From Zonotrichia leucophrys gambelii (Eukaryota; Chordata; Aves; Passeriformes; Passerellidae): a DNA stretch of 64,000 nt. The stretch spans positions 75,369,421 through 75,433,420 of the forward strand of contig NC_088200.1 of the NCBI RefSeq assembly GCF_028769735.1, given 5' to 3'. Below the pieces are notes generated by a model. That model did no database searches. It was not told the DNA's origin and was given only the letters and a program-made list of their open reading frames with translations. A program made the position numbers and the translations under genes. Shown here one piece after another: positions 40,301 through 51,619 of the stretch; the first letter of the stretch is position 1, and each line of letters starts with the position of its first letter.

Positions 40301-43300
40301 CCTGTACACGTGCTCTGGCCGCTGGGCGTCCTCGTGGCACGGCGGGAGGAAGGCAGAGATGTTCTGCACATCGTCCTGGGCCATGTCCTGCATCAGCCCT
40401 GGGGAGGGAACCGGCACAGGAGCACTTGGGTCGTGATAACCAAAATGCAGAGAGCAGCAGCACAACCCAAACCCTTCCGTTAGGAGCAAGTTCACTCAAA
40501 TGGGTCAACACTACTTCGGTCACAGCTGGAGTTTTAGACATTTACAACTTCTCTCAAGAACATTCTTGTCACAGACATCTTTTATGGAAAATCCTTCCTT
40601 AGGATTTTTCCTGCTGAGAAGCCTCAGGAACAAAATGTAAACACTGATTATCTGCTGCTGTGAATGCAACAGGTGCATCTGGGATTGGCTCATGTTACTT
40701 GTTTCTAATTAATGGCCAATCACAGTCAGCTGGTTTGGATTCTCTGTCCGAGCCACAAGCCTTTGTTATCATTCCTTTCTATTCTTAGCTAGCCTTCTTA
40801 GAAAATCCTTTCTTCTAATCTTTTAGTATAGCTCTAATGTAATATATATAATAAAATAATAAATCAGCCTTCTGAAACATGGAGTCAGATCCTTGCGTCT
40901 TCCCTCATGCTAAGACCCCTTTGAACACGGTCACACCTTCTGGTCATAAAAATTTAGAAAGGCCACTCCAGACTAGAGAAACATCTAGGCACGGATGGCA
41001 CAAAGATGCGGCAGAGCACAGTTCTGGCACCTGTGTTCTGTGCACACCCACTTGGCACAGAGCAGCTCTGAGAGCACAGTCAATATCCACCCTGGAACAA
41101 AAGGGATGAAAGGTGGTGGGGTCTACCAGCCAACAGACATCTCTCCTGTTCCTGCCAGTGACACTCCCAGGGTCCCAGAACTGCTCTGGAGGGGTCTTGT
41201 GTGCCCTGTTGCCCAGGTGCCCCCTCCTGCCACAGCCTGGAAGCCCCCAGGGACAGTGACACCACGCTGTGCTATGATGGGGTCCCAAGGCTGCACCACT
41301 GTTTTGGGTAAGAAGGTGCCTTTTCAACAGCCATGCCACAGAGCTCAGACCAGCTAAAGGCACTGCCTTTATGCCAGTGAAGCCAACCCACAGGAGCTTC
41401 CAAAGCAGGCAGGAGGGACACCGATGTCACAGGGACCTTCCCTCACTCAGCTAACTCCAACACCAAGCCCAGCAGGACCAGAAAGCAGCAGTTCCTCTCC
41501 CATGTACCCATCCCAGCTGCTGACCAGCTACTTCCTCATCACTTACAGAAAAGCCCTCTTCTTCCAGCCGCACTTGGCATGGACAGACAGCAAAAGGCAC
41601 TTCAGGCTGTCGTGCTCCCAGCCCGAGGCACAGCCCCCTCACCTGTCACTCCCTTGGCATCGATGACGTTGGCAGCCGCCTTGGTGACAGCCGTGCTCAC
41701 GATGTCGCTGCCCACGGCGTTCATGCGGCGCGAGCTCAGGGCTCGCTTCTGCTTGCTGGTGCCAAAGGCCTCGATGCACAGATCCATCTGCACGGGGCAC
41801 AGCACACGCTGCAGCACCCTGAGCAGCCCGGGGAACACCAACCCCCTGCTCCTCGCGCAGACACGGCCTCCAGGAGAGCTTCACACTCCTCATGAGGCAA
41901 AGCCTGCGCTGTCTGCGAGGGCAGCCCAAAGTAACCAGGACAACCAGGAACCCAGGGGAATCAGGGAAACACTCCTGAGCCAGGCAGTGTCACTGTCACA
42001 TTGCCTGAAAAATCCCTTCACCGGGATTTATCGCCTGGGAAGCTGAGAAGCCTCAGAGAGAAATGAAAACAATATTATCTGATTGCTTCTCCTGTGTTTG
42101 CTGCTTTGGAATGTGTTTGGAGATTGTTTACCCACAGGTGATTTCACTGGATTCTGCTGAGTTGTTTTAACTTAATGACCAATCACAGTCCAGCTGTGTT
42201 GGACTCTGGAGAATCATGAGTTTTACATTATTACCTTGTTAAGCCTTCTGTAAGTGTCCTCTCTGTAGTCTTTAGTATCATATCATATAATATCAAATCA
42301 ATATCATATCAGTATCATACAATACCATATAATATAATATAATATAATATAATATAATATAATATAATATAATATAATATAATATAATATAATATAATAT
42401 AATATAATATAATATAATATAATATAATATAATATAATATAATATAATATAATATAATAACATAATAATATAACAATAATATAATATAATAATAGCGTAT
42501 CATATAATATCGTATCAATATATCATGCAATACCATATAATATTTATATTACATTATATTATATAATATAAATACAACAATATGATACAGTACAAATATA
42601 AGATATAATAAAATATAATAATATATAATAATATAATAATGATATAATATTATATCATATCAATATATCATCAATATTATATCAATATAATACAATATCA
42701 TATCAGTATCATATCACATCAATTTAATACAATATAAAATCAATATCATATCATACTACATCAGCCTTCTAAGAACATGGAGTCAGATTCATCATTCCTG
42801 CCTGCCACGGGCCCCAAAAACCACCCCAAGGCCATGCCTGTGCTGCCTCGTGGGCATGGGGGGAACGCTGGGCCTGCAGAGGTTTGCCCTGCCAGCCCCA
42901 CGGCCAGCACCTGCCCCTGTCAGCCAGAGCACAACAGGGCACAGCTCCCAGCTTTACCTTCTCCCTGTAGGATTTGGTCTGGTAGTCCTTGGTGTCGTCA
43001 GGCATCACGTTATCTGCAAAACAGCAAGAGCCACAGTGCCTGGGCAGGGAGTGCCTTCAGCCCTGTCACTGACAGACTGGCACAGCCTCCTCCGTGTCAC
43101 CTGGCTGCTTAAAGGGCACGCCAAACATGAAAATCTGGAATAAAAAAGGCCTTTTCTACAAACCCCATGGGTGCAACACACGGACTGTGGCCAAACGCAC
43201 ATCCTGCTGCACAGGGTAAAAACCAGCTACCAAAAGATGTGATCTTTTGGGTTCTTATCCTGGGTTCAATGGCAAAAAACAGTCCTGCTGGATAAAACCT

Positions 43301-45753
43301 GGCTGGGTTTTTTTTTTTTTAATTACTTTTGTTTGGGGTTTTTTTTTTTTTTTTTTTTTTGTTTGTTTCGGGGTTTTTTTTTGTTTTGTTTTTTTTTTTT
43401 TTGGGGGGGGGGATTTTGTTCTGGGTTTGGTTTTTTTTTTTTTTGTTATTCAGGGAACCAATTCCTGATGAGTGCCAGGCCTCCCCTCAGCAGAACACAC
43501 CCAGAAAAGGCTGCACTTGAGCAGTGACACTCTGTGAGTGACTCCCACCCCAGCCCGTGCTCCCCTCTCCTGGCACACCAAGGAATGAGGCAGGGAGGGG
43601 AAGGACAGAGCAGCCCAGCAGCTGTGACTGCCAGCACACTCACCTGAGAGCAGGGGCTGCATGTTGAACATTTCAGCATTGTAGACATCCATCTGCCCAG
43701 AGCTCTTGTCCAGCACTCCAACAAAGTACCTGGGGAGAAGGGGGGCAGTGGTGAGTGAGAGGCAGAGCAGTGGAAATGATTTAAATTACAAAGTCTTCCC
43801 ACACCCCAGCTCTCCTGCCTTCACATGCAGCACTGTAAATAAATCTCCAAGGCACGTGGACATATAAAAACAGAAAGACTTGATACTCTCAGTAAATGCA
43901 GAACTCTTGAAACAACTGAATTGGGTGAAGTGTAGGTACCAGAGTTCTGCTATCTTCAGTATGCCAGGACTTGATGGCAAATTTTAAATTTCCTCTCGGA
44001 GCTCAGGATCAACAGAGATGCAGGTAAGCAGCACTTCAGCCCTCAGAATCACCTGTTCACCATTGTTCAGAGGCAGGAGCACTCAAATCTGCCCACAAAC
44101 AGCCCTGAACTCACAGCTGCACCCCACACATTTGTTAAACTGCATTTATCTCTGCAAGCCCAAGCAGGAACAAACCCTTGGTGCTCCTTTTTCAGCATCT
44201 CACACTGACACTGCTCCACTGAGGATGCACCTCTGCTGGATCAGCGCTCAGGCAGAACTGAGGCTGGTGAGGGCATTTCTGAGAGGCTCTGCAGGAGGGA
44301 AGCCAGGTCCTTGTGCAGAACCTCTCACCTGGAAGGGCCCCACAGCACTGACCCTCCAGCTGCTGATGGAGGCAGCTCCTCCATCCCAGCTCCCTCCTGC
44401 ACCCTCACCCCAGGCCTCACAGGAGGGCTTCAACCCAGCCTGATTTACGCAGCACAGCTCCCGCCAGGTGTGCACCAACACCCAGGGACTCCTGCCCCAA
44501 TCCCTGAGCCCAGGGAGGGAGCCCTGAGACAGGGAAGGCAAAGGGAGAAACGGAAAGGGAAAAAAAGGAAAAAGAGAAGGGAGCTCTGTGTATGAGCAGC
44601 CACGTGCTGCTCCCCCTGCCCCATACCTGCACAGGGAGTTGCACCTCATGACCTGGCTGCCAAAGTTGTGTCCCACGTAGCAGAGCCGCTCCGTCTCCGA
44701 GACCTGGGGAAGCAGAGAGACCCAGGAAAGGGCTGAGGGAAACCAGGAGAGACCCTTGGGAAGGGCTGAGGGAAAGCAGCACTAGAAAGCACCTACTGAT
44801 TGCAGGCTCAGCCCCCTCCTCACTGAGAGCCCCCCTTGGGACGCACCTGAGCTGAACAAAGAGCCCTTGGGAGATTTCCCAGCGAGGGCAGAACACACTG
44901 GGATCCATTGCCAGGTGTGCCCCACGAGCTGGGCAGCAGCTCCCCAGGGCTCAGCGTGTCCCTGCTGTGCCAGCTGCCCCTGCAGGGTCCCTCAGCCAGC
45001 CCAGGACATTCCCTATGTAACACACTGGGCCAAACTCTGATTGTTTAACAAAATCTGCTGCAGAGCTCGGCACAGATCCTCACACTCCCACACTGGTTTG
45101 GGTTGGAGGAGACCTTAAAGCCTCTCTATGCCACCCCAGCCATGGCAGGGACACCTTCCCCTGCCCCAGGTGCTGCCAGCCCCGGTGTCCAGCCCGGCCG
45201 TGGGCAGTGCCAGGGATGCAGGGTGGGCACTCACTGCCAGGCCTGCCCGCCCGCACAGCCAGGAGCTTCCCGCCGCGACGGGAGGGAAGGCGCTGCTCGG
45301 CGGGATCGCAGCCGGGAGCTCCCTGCTGGAGCCGGGCCCGCTCCCGGTCTGCACCGGGCCTGCAGCGCACGGGGGTAATTAACGACATTTGCCACTTTTA
45401 GCCCGTTATCCGGCTATGGCCTCGCTGTGTACAACTATCACTGCATCCGAAAGTCTCCGTGCCCGGTGTCCCGCAGCCCCCGCGGCCTCACCAGGATCCG
45501 GCGGTGCCTCTTCCGCGGGTGCGCCGAGTCCCGGTTCCGGTACGCGGTGAACTGCAGCGATTCGGGCCGCTCCAGCCTCCCGTTGGCGAACCGCACTGCG
45601 GGACAGGAAGCCGTGAGCTCCGGGGCCGGCCGCGGGGCCCGTGACTGACCTGACCCGCCCCGCACCCCCGGCCCGCTCCCACTCACCGAGCGCCGCCGGC
45701 CGCTCGCCCTCGGGGTCCCCGCGGTAGCGCCAGGTGGCGGTGGCGGTGGCCAT
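37376..45753 (-). CDS. POLR1E: POLR1E, RNA polymerase I subunit RPA49
   Basis: Twelve coding exons (minus): 45753-45687, 45595-45492, 44703-44627, 43729-43644, 43013-42958, 41787-41643, 40398-40291, 39427-39331, 39168-39035, 38325-38244, 38151-38020 and 37535-37376; 415 residues (human 419). RPA49 with its partner forms a TFIIF/TFIIE-like heterodimer on Pol I in the nucleolus. The N-terminal dimerisation part shows VRFANGRL, ERLCYVGHNFG and YFVGVLDKSSGQMDVY; the middle has CIEAFGTSKQKRALSSRRMN; the tandem winged-helix part has CLWFLDTLIKF, CPHIISKKLMKNFTSLTYNN and LTVLQNDLKLSE. It ends in a basic tail (QRKRKKMS). All splice sites are GT-AG. Exon 8 uses acceptor CTCCTGCCAG, which restores FEDILSPAEYEAL across the junction. 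Introns hold two family D LTRs, a family C LTR, a 51-bp array and a T-rich tract. Confidence 0.95.
38655..38765. repeat. Dispersed repeat of unknown family
   Basis: About 100 bp shared with 36559-36655 (CACTGTTAAAGCTGAGA, CTATCACCA). In the POLR1E intron 38326-39034. Confidence 0.55.
39567..40160. repeat. 51-bp minisatellite split by an LTR
   Basis: Units containing GGAATGCTCCCAGCAGAGG and CATCCTGCTCTGCACAGG. One unit lies at 39567-39608 and about three at 39981-40160, separated by the LTR at 39609-39980. Confidence 0.85.
39609..39980 (+). mobile_element. Solo LTR, family D (6-bp target duplication)
   Basis: 372 bp from TGTCGCAGACATC to CGGTCACA, with an AATAAA near 39904. It is flanked by an exact 6-bp duplication CTGCTC at 39603-39608 and 39981-39986. 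Six bp suggests a class II (ERVK-like) integrase. Confidence 0.9.
40567..40935 (+). mobile_element. Solo LTR, family D
   Basis: 369 bp, TGTCACAGAC to CGGTCACA, close to the copy at 39609. Flanks CATTCT (40561-40566) and CCTTCT (40936-40941) differ at one base. In the POLR1E intron 40399-41642. Confidence 0.88.
41994..42790 (+). mobile_element. LTR family C with expanded AT-rich segment
   Basis: Starts near TGTCACATTGCCTG and resembles 15945-16325. The short TAGTATAGTAT segment of that copy is here replaced by about 500 bp of AT-only repeat before the typical CATGGAGTCAGATTC end. Confidence 0.75.
42258..42772. repeat. AT-rich (AATAT)n satellite inside an LTR
   Basis: Includes an almost pure (AATAT)n run at about 42327-42458, then degenerate ATATC/ATAAT repeats. 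Confidence 0.95.
43307..43446. repeat. T-rich low-complexity tract with G runs
   Basis: Several T runs up to about 23 bases separated by GTTTG and a run of ten G. In the POLR1E intron 43014-43643. Base counts in such runs may be unreliable. Confidence 0.9.
45085..45225 (-). mobile_element. CR1 LINE fragment
   Basis: GGTTTGGGTTGGAGGAGACC, then CCATGGCAGGGACACC and CCCAGGTGCTGCCAG are typical of CR1 read from its 3' end, so the element is on minus. A second copy of the same segment lies at 47690-47845. Confidence 0.65.
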
Positions 45754-46118
45754 GGCGAGGCGCTGGGTGCGCCGGGGATGCGGAGATGCGCGGTGCGGTT
45801 CCCACGCCGCTCCCGGTCCCGGCCCCACTCCTCCGCCTCTTCCGCCGCCGCCTCCCGTCGTGGCAATAAACTCAGGTCCGATTGGGCCAGGTGAGGCTGT
45901 GCCAGGGCGTAGCAGTAACGAGGCCGCGGATTGGCTGCGAGCAGGGCCCGAGCCGGCAGCGGCCGGAAGTGACGCGCTGTGTCGGCGCGGCGGGGCGGGG
46001 CGGGCGGGGCCGGAGCGGCGGGAGCGGGGCCGGGGCCGAGCCCAGTCCCAGGCCCGAGCCAGGCCTAGCCCGAGCCTGACCCGAGCCTCGCACGGCCCTT
46101 CCCGCGTGGACACCGCAG
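45754..46118. promoter_or_regulatory. Divergent CpG promoter of POLR1E and ZBTB5
   Basis: A CpG island between the POLR1E ATG (45753, minus) and a probable non-coding ZBTB5 first exon ending at the donor CGCAGGTGAGC (exon end 46118). It contains inverted CCAAT boxes (GATTGG near 45879 and 45927) and an ETS site CCGGAAGTGA (45963-45972). Ends of both transcripts are inferred. Confidence 0.7.
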
Positions 46119-47689
46119 GTGAGCGGGGCGGGGGGCGGCGCTCAGGCGGACACCGGTGACCCCGGCGTCGGGCGGGACCGGGGCTCTCCGGTCTCCCCTT
46201 TATGTCCCGTGCGTGGCGCAGAGCGGAGTCTCCCGGTGCCCGGAGCCGATGGCGCGCTGGGTGCAGGTGCCTCTCGGGCAGGGGCGCGCACCGTGGCTGG
46301 TCCCGGTGATGCTCAAGGGAATAAACCGGGCAAAACAAGGCAGAGTCTGGGGAGGAGCACCGTCAGCAGCGGACACCGGTATCCACCGCCAGTTACCGGC
46401 CGCGCTTCTCAAACGCTCTGCGTTACTCCGTGTTCCCCGCGCTGTTCCGGTGGTACCCGGTGATGCTCCCCGTGTTCTGAGTCCATCCAAGGACACTCGG
46501 GGGGATCCCTGGGATGTCCCGGGCAGGGCGAGCAGCAAACACAGCAACGAGCAGGAAGGGAAAAGCAGCAAACCCTCCGCGTCTGAGCGTAGACTTTCTG
46601 AATCAGCCGGCCTGCATTTGATCCCTCATCAAAACTGTGGTTGTGGCCGTGTGATCTTTTTTTGGCTGCTTTATGGTCCTGTGCCCGTCGATGCTGTGGC
46701 GTTGCTGCTGGAAAGTAAAGCACAGGAACTCGAGTGTGTGTGTGCCTTGGGCACGCAAATCTCACAAACACACTTGTCTGTTTCTCATGAGGAACAGTGG
46801 GCATATTGCCGAGGGCCACCGTGTAGTGTTGAAATGAATCCACTGAGATTCTCATTAACTAACTCTGTTAATGAGAGTTAGAGAAGGAGCTGCCGTGTGT
46901 GCTGTGGCCCCGTGGAGGGTCACCCACCGGTGTGAGCAGGGAGCCAGAGGGGCAGCACGCTGTAGCTGTGATCACACCGAGGGTTTTACTCGTGGCTGTG
47001 AGGGCACCCACTGTGGCACAGCCTGGGCTCTCACTGCTCTGCCTTGTCCTCCAGACTGCTGGCTTTGCTGCTGTGCCACTGTGGTGGTGGCACGCTCAGG
47101 CCTGTTACTGTTTGTTTGCCTCTCAGCTGTCACATTTTGTGTTCAAAAATGCCAGCTTTGGGAGTTGGAGAGGAGGGTTTGAGTCCTTTCTTCCTGAGAT
47201 GGGGGTAACTCTAAGAAGGGGTTTAGTCTTCAATCTTTGCCTTACAAGACTGTTGCTATAGGACACAAAGTAAGACAAGTGCACACACCGCTGTTCTCAA
47301 GGTGAAGGAAAAAAGGGAACTTTATTTCCTGACTCCAACATTTACGGATTTCCAAAAGTGGCAGTGGATTGGAGGGTGACAGTGCCACCTCTCCAATGAC
47401 ACTGGTCAAACCAACAGTGCATCAACTCTCTCCTCCTCCATAAAGGAATGCAAAACAATAAGTTATTTACAGAAAGTGTGTGAGAAAGTTCACTACAAGA
47501 ATGTGAACATAGGAAGGCTTAGAAAATCGTAAAAAATCAGGGTGACACAGGACCGATGTCTTTATAAACTATTAAGAGTTAATTAGAGTTTGAGTAGTTT
47601 GTTTTCTGGGATGGCTGAGAGGGTGATGAGACTAGAATGACTGTGAAGTAAGTGAAAGAGGCTTGGTTGCCAGGTTCACTGCAGCCTGA
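46119..47689 (+). other. ZBTB5 intron 1, proximal part
   Basis: No coding exon or recognised repeat seen. The open frame at 46156-46881 has no conserved features. Confidence 0.5.
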
Positions 47690-47845
47690 CCAGGACTCAG
47701 CCACAGGATCATACAGCAGTTTGGCCTGGGAGGGCACCTTGTCTTGTTCCAGCTTCTGCCATGGCAGGGACACCTCCCACTGCCCCAGGTGCTGCCAGCC
47801 CCAGTGTCCAGCCTGGCCTTGGGCACTGCCAGGGATCCTGCTTGC
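47690..47845 (-). mobile_element. CR1 LINE fragment
   Basis: Same CR1 segment as 45085-45225 (CCATGGCAGGGACACC, CCCAGGTGCTGCCAG). Confidence 0.6.
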
Positions 47846-48530
47846 TGTGCTAAAGTAGAATGCAACATGGAGATGGTTTAGCCAAGGTGAGGATGTTTGG
47901 GTCCCTTGCCTGTCAGGGCAAAGACGAGTGTGTGTTTGTGTGTGTGTTGGACTGTTGTGACGGTGCTCACAGGGGTCCCAGGAAGAGGGAAGAGACTGAC
48001 TCCAGAGGATCTGACTCCATATTTCAGAAGGCTTGATTTATTATTTTATTACATATATTACATAAAAACTGTACTAAAAGAATAGAAGAAAGGATTTCAT
48101 CAGAAGGTTAGCTAATAGAAAAAGAAGGAATGATAACAAAGGCTTGTGGCTTGGACAGAGTCCGAGCCAGCTGACTGTGATTGGCCATTAATTAGAAACA
48201 ACCACATGAGACCAATCACAGCTGCACCTGTTGCATTCCACAGCAGCAGATAACCATTGTTTGCATTTTGTTCCTGCAGCCTCTGAGCTTCTCAGCAGCA
48301 AAAATCCTGAGGAGAGGATTTTCCATAAAAGGTGTCTGTGACAGACTGTCACGGGACAGTCAGGGGAGAATCAGAGGTGAGGGCAGTTCTGTGCAGTTGT
48401 AAGCAGGAGTGAGTGCATGGCAGATTCAGTTTAGATGCAATGTACGTGGTACAGTGTAATAAAGCAATCCTTTGGCCTTCTGATGGTGGAGTCAGATGCA
48501 TCATCCTCTTTCCCCTTTGCTGGAGTCGCC
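47846..48530 (+). mobile_element. LTR family C copy interrupted by a younger LTR
   Basis: The halves 47846-47955 (GTAGAATGCAACATGGAGA) and 48350-48530 (CAGATTCAGTTTAGATGCA, GTGGAGTCAGATGCATCAT) match consecutive parts of 57640-57930. Between them sits the family D LTR. In ZBTB5 intron 1, about 60 bp before the coding exon. Confidence 0.7.
47956..48343 (-). mobile_element. Solo LTR, family D, nested (6-bp target duplication)
   Basis: 388 bp; read on minus it starts TGTCACAGACACC and ends GTCACA, with AATAAA near 48040. Flanked by exact GACTGT duplications at 47950-47955 and 48344-48349. Confidence 0.9.
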
Positions 48531-48595
48531 TTTGATTTACAATGCAGCCGCCCTGCTCAGCCCTCACCGCCTCTCCTCTTGTGTTCTGCAGGACC

Positions 48596-50620
48596 ATGGA
48601 TTTCCCGGGGCACTTTGAGCAGGTCTTCCAGCAGCTCAACTACCAGCGGCTGCACGGGCAGCTGTGCGACTGCGTCATCGTGGTGGGCAACCGGCACTTC
48701 AAGGCGCACCGCTCGGTGCTGGCCGCCTGCAGCACGCACTTCCGCGCGCTCTTCACCGTGGCCGAGGGCGACCAGAGCATGAACATGATCCAGCTGGACA
48801 GCGAGGTGGTGACGGCCGAGGCCTTCGCCGCGCTCATCGACATGATGTACACCTCCACGCTGATGCTGGGCGAGAGCAACGTCATGGACGTGCTGCTGGC
48901 CGCCTCGCACCTGCACCTCAACTCGGTGGTGAAGGCCTGCAAGCACTACCTGACGACGCGGACGCTGCCGCTGTCGCCGCCCAGCGAGCGCGCGCAGGAG
49001 CAGAGCGCGCGGCTGCAGCGCTCCTTCATGCTGCAGCAGCTGGGGCTCAGCATCGTCAGCTCGGCGCTGGGCTCGGCGCAGGGCGCCGAGGAGCCGGCGG
49101 GCGCGGCGGGCGCGGCGCTGCGCGGCGGGCTGGAGCAGCGCGCCGCCTTCCCCATGCGCCGCCTGCACAAGCGCAAGCAGTCCTCCGAGGAGCGCGCCCG
49201 CCAGCGCGCGCGGCCCGCCCTGGACGAGCCCGGCGCGGACGGCGCCCCCGAGAGCGGGCAGCCCGTCGTGCACTCCCGCGAGGACTTCTTCTCGCCCGAC
49301 TCGCTCAAGATGGTGGAGAACGCCAAGGGCGACGCCGTGGCCGATAACCAGGAGGACAACACCATCATGTTTGACCAGTCCTTCGGCGCTCAGGAGGACG
49401 CCCAAGTGCCCAGCCAGTCAGACAATGGTGGGGGGAACATCTCCCAGATGTCCATGGCGTCACAGGCCACACAGGTGGAAACCAGCTTCGAGCAGGAGGC
49501 TGCTGCTGAGAAGAGCAACTTCCCCTGCGAAAACCCGGAGGTCAGCCTGAACGAGAAGGAGCACATGAGGGTGGTGGTGAAGTCGGAGCCCCTGAGCTCC
49601 CCGGAGCCCCAGGACGAGGTGAGCGATGTCACCTCCCAGGCGGAGGGCAGCGAGTCTGTGGAGGTGGAAGGAGGGGTGGTGAGTGCAGAGAAGATCGAGC
49701 TGAGTCCCGAGAGCAGCGACCGCAGCTTCTCAGACCCCCAGTCCAGCACCGACAGGGTGGGAGACATCCACATCATGGAGGTGTCCAACAACCTGGAGCA
49801 CAAGTCCTCTTTCAGCATTTCGAATTTTTTGAACAAAAGCAGGGGAGGTGGCTTTGGCACCGGCCAGAACAGCGATGACAACATTCCCAACACCACCAGC
49901 GACTGCAGGATGGACAGCGACGCCCCGTACCTGATGAGCCCGGAGTCGGGGCCCGCCGGCAGCCACTCCGCCGCTGCCGTCTCACACGTGGAGAACCCAT
50001 TCAGCGAGCCGGCGGACTCCCACTTTGTGAGGCCCATGCAGGATGTGATGGGCCTGCCGTGCGTGCAGACCTCCGGCTACCGAGCAGCGGAGCAGTTCGG
50101 CATGGATTTCCCCCGCTCGGGGCTGGGCCTGCACTCGCTGTCGCGGGCCATGATGGGCTCCGTGCGAGGCGGGGCGGGCGGCTTTCCTGGCTACCGGCGC
50201 ATCGCCCCCAAGATGCCCGTGGTGACCTCGGTGCGGGGCTCGCAGCTGCAGGAGAGCTCGTCGGGCTCGCAGCTGATGCTGAACGGCGGCGCGTCCTTCG
50301 AGGGCGGGCACCTGTCGCAGCCGGGCCCGCCGCAGCTGACGCGCGCCTCGGCCGACGTGCTGTCCAAGTGCAAGAAGGCTCTGTCGGAGCACAACGTGCT
50401 GGTGGTGGAGGGCGCGCGCAAGTACGCCTGCAAGATCTGCTGCAAGACCTTCCTGACGCTGACGGACTGCAAGAAGCACATCCGCGTGCACACGGGGGAG
50501 AAGCCCTACGCCTGCCTCAAGTGCGGCAAGCGCTTCAGCCAGTCCAGCCACCTGTACAAACACTCTAAGACCACCTGCCTGAGGTGGCAGAGCAGCAACC
50601 TGCCCAGCAGCTTGCTGTGA
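48596..50620 (+). CDS. ZBTB5: ZBTB5, BTB zinc-finger transcriptional repressor
   Basis: Single coding exon, 674 residues (human 677), behind acceptor TTCTGCAG at 48591; the ATG (ACCATGG) gives the conserved start MDFPGHFEQVFQQLNYQRLHG. Residues about 14-120 form the BTB/POZ dimerisation domain (CDCVIVVGNRHFKAHRSVLA, FAALIDMMYTSTLMLGESNV). The middle is disordered with conserved blocks, among them MRVVVKSEPLSSPEPQDEVS, a likely sumoylation context. From residue 612 there are two fingers, the first C2H2 (CKICCKTF...HIRVH), the second C2HC-like (CLKCGKRF...HSKTTC), joined by TGEKPYA. Known role: nuclear repressor, reported for p21/CDKN1A. A GC- and Ala-rich stretch (residues about 160-190) replaces a more polar human segment. 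Confidence 0.98.
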   Translation: MDFPGHFEQVFQQLNYQRLHGQLCDCVIVVGNRHFKAHRSVLAACSTHFRALFTVAEGDQSMNMIQLDSEVVTAEAFAALIDMMYTSTLMLGESNVMDVLLAASHLHLNSVVKACKHYLTTRTLPLSPPSERAQEQSARLQRSFMLQQLGLSIVSSALGSAQGAEEPAGAAGAALRGGLEQRAAFPMRRLHKRKQSSEERARQRARPALDEPGADGAPESGQPVVHSREDFFSPDSLKMVENAKGDAVADNQEDNTIMFDQSFGAQEDAQVPSQSDNGGGNISQMSMASQATQVETSFEQEAAAEKSNFPCENPEVSLNEKEHMRVVVKSEPLSSPEPQDEVSDVTSQAEGSESVEVEGGVVSAEKIELSPESSDRSFSDPQSSTDRVGDIHIMEVSNNLEHKSSFSISNFLNKSRGGGFGTGQNSDDNIPNTTSDCRMDSDAPYLMSPESGPAGSHSAAAVSHVENPFSEPADSHFVRPMQDVMGLPCVQTSGYRAAEQFGMDFPRSGLGLHSLSRAMMGSVRGGAGGFPGYRRIAPKMPVVTSVRGSQLQESSSGSQLMLNGGASFEGGHLSQPGPPQLTRASADVLSKCKKALSEHNVLVVEGARKYACKICCKTFLTLTDCKKHIRVHTGEKPYACLKCGKRFSQSSHLYKHSKTTCLRWQSSNLPSSLL

Positions 50621-51619
50621 GCGGAGCAGCCTGGCTGGCAGCCGGCGGGGACACACACAGAGCGGCGCGCCCGGCTCGGCACGGCACGGCTCGGCACGGC
50701 TCGGCTCTGCCTTTGGGGATATCCGGTACCTACCTCGCGGGTGCCGCCGCCGCCGGGAGCCGCGCGGCGGGATGGGGATGCGACCCCGCGGCGGGGATGG
50801 GGATGGGCATGGGACCCCCACGGCCACCAGCCCCTTTGCAGGGCAGAGGGGCGACAGCACGGGGGTCTCCTGACGTAGCACGGTCTGACAAACTGACGTG
50901 CGCGTTTCTTTTCTCTTTAGGTTTTTTTTTTTTTCCTTCTCTCTAAAGCATTTTGTAACAGTGAAAGCATTTAAATGATTACTGTAACATGAGTTGCTGC
51001 ATTACGTGAGGATGGTGGTGCAGAGCCCTTACCTTTAAAAGAGAGAAACGGCTTAGGCTGCACCTGTCTGACATAATGCTTTAAGATACGCTAATTATGA
51101 CAATAGTTCTAGGATTATGAATGTATGTTTGGCTGTTTTGTAGTAAAGGACACTGTGTAATCAAGGTGCTTAAATTAAATCCCAGACAAGTAACTTTTGG
51201 ACCGCCAGGTGTACATATAACTTAACACAGCAAGATCTGGATATTTGGCTGTTTTTTTTTTTTTTTTTGTAGAAGCGAGTATTAAGTGGTAAGTGAAGTA
51301 CTGTCTCTTGTTTGTGCTATTCCTAGCAGTATTTTAACCAGTTTGTATCTCCTATGTTACAATTCTATATACGCAGAAGTTTGAGCGGAGCTTGTCTTTG
51401 TCTGTTGTTTTGAAGGAGAGGGAATTTGTGATGGCTTTTTTGGCCACCTAAGGCAGCACCTCGCTGTTCCCAGATGCCCACAGCCCATCTGTCCCCGTTA
51501 TGGGCGTGGGCATGTTGTCTTTTGCTCTTATCTCCAGGCTTTAATTTCCTGCCCCGCGCCCTGAGTGACTGTGGGTCTGTCCTTGGAGCAAATGGCTCCT
51601 GGGCCAGGAGGAGTCCTCC

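Noticed and set aside
46156..46881. 241-codon frame in ZBTB5 intron 1
   Set aside because: No conserved domain, no consistent splice context and composition like flanking intron.
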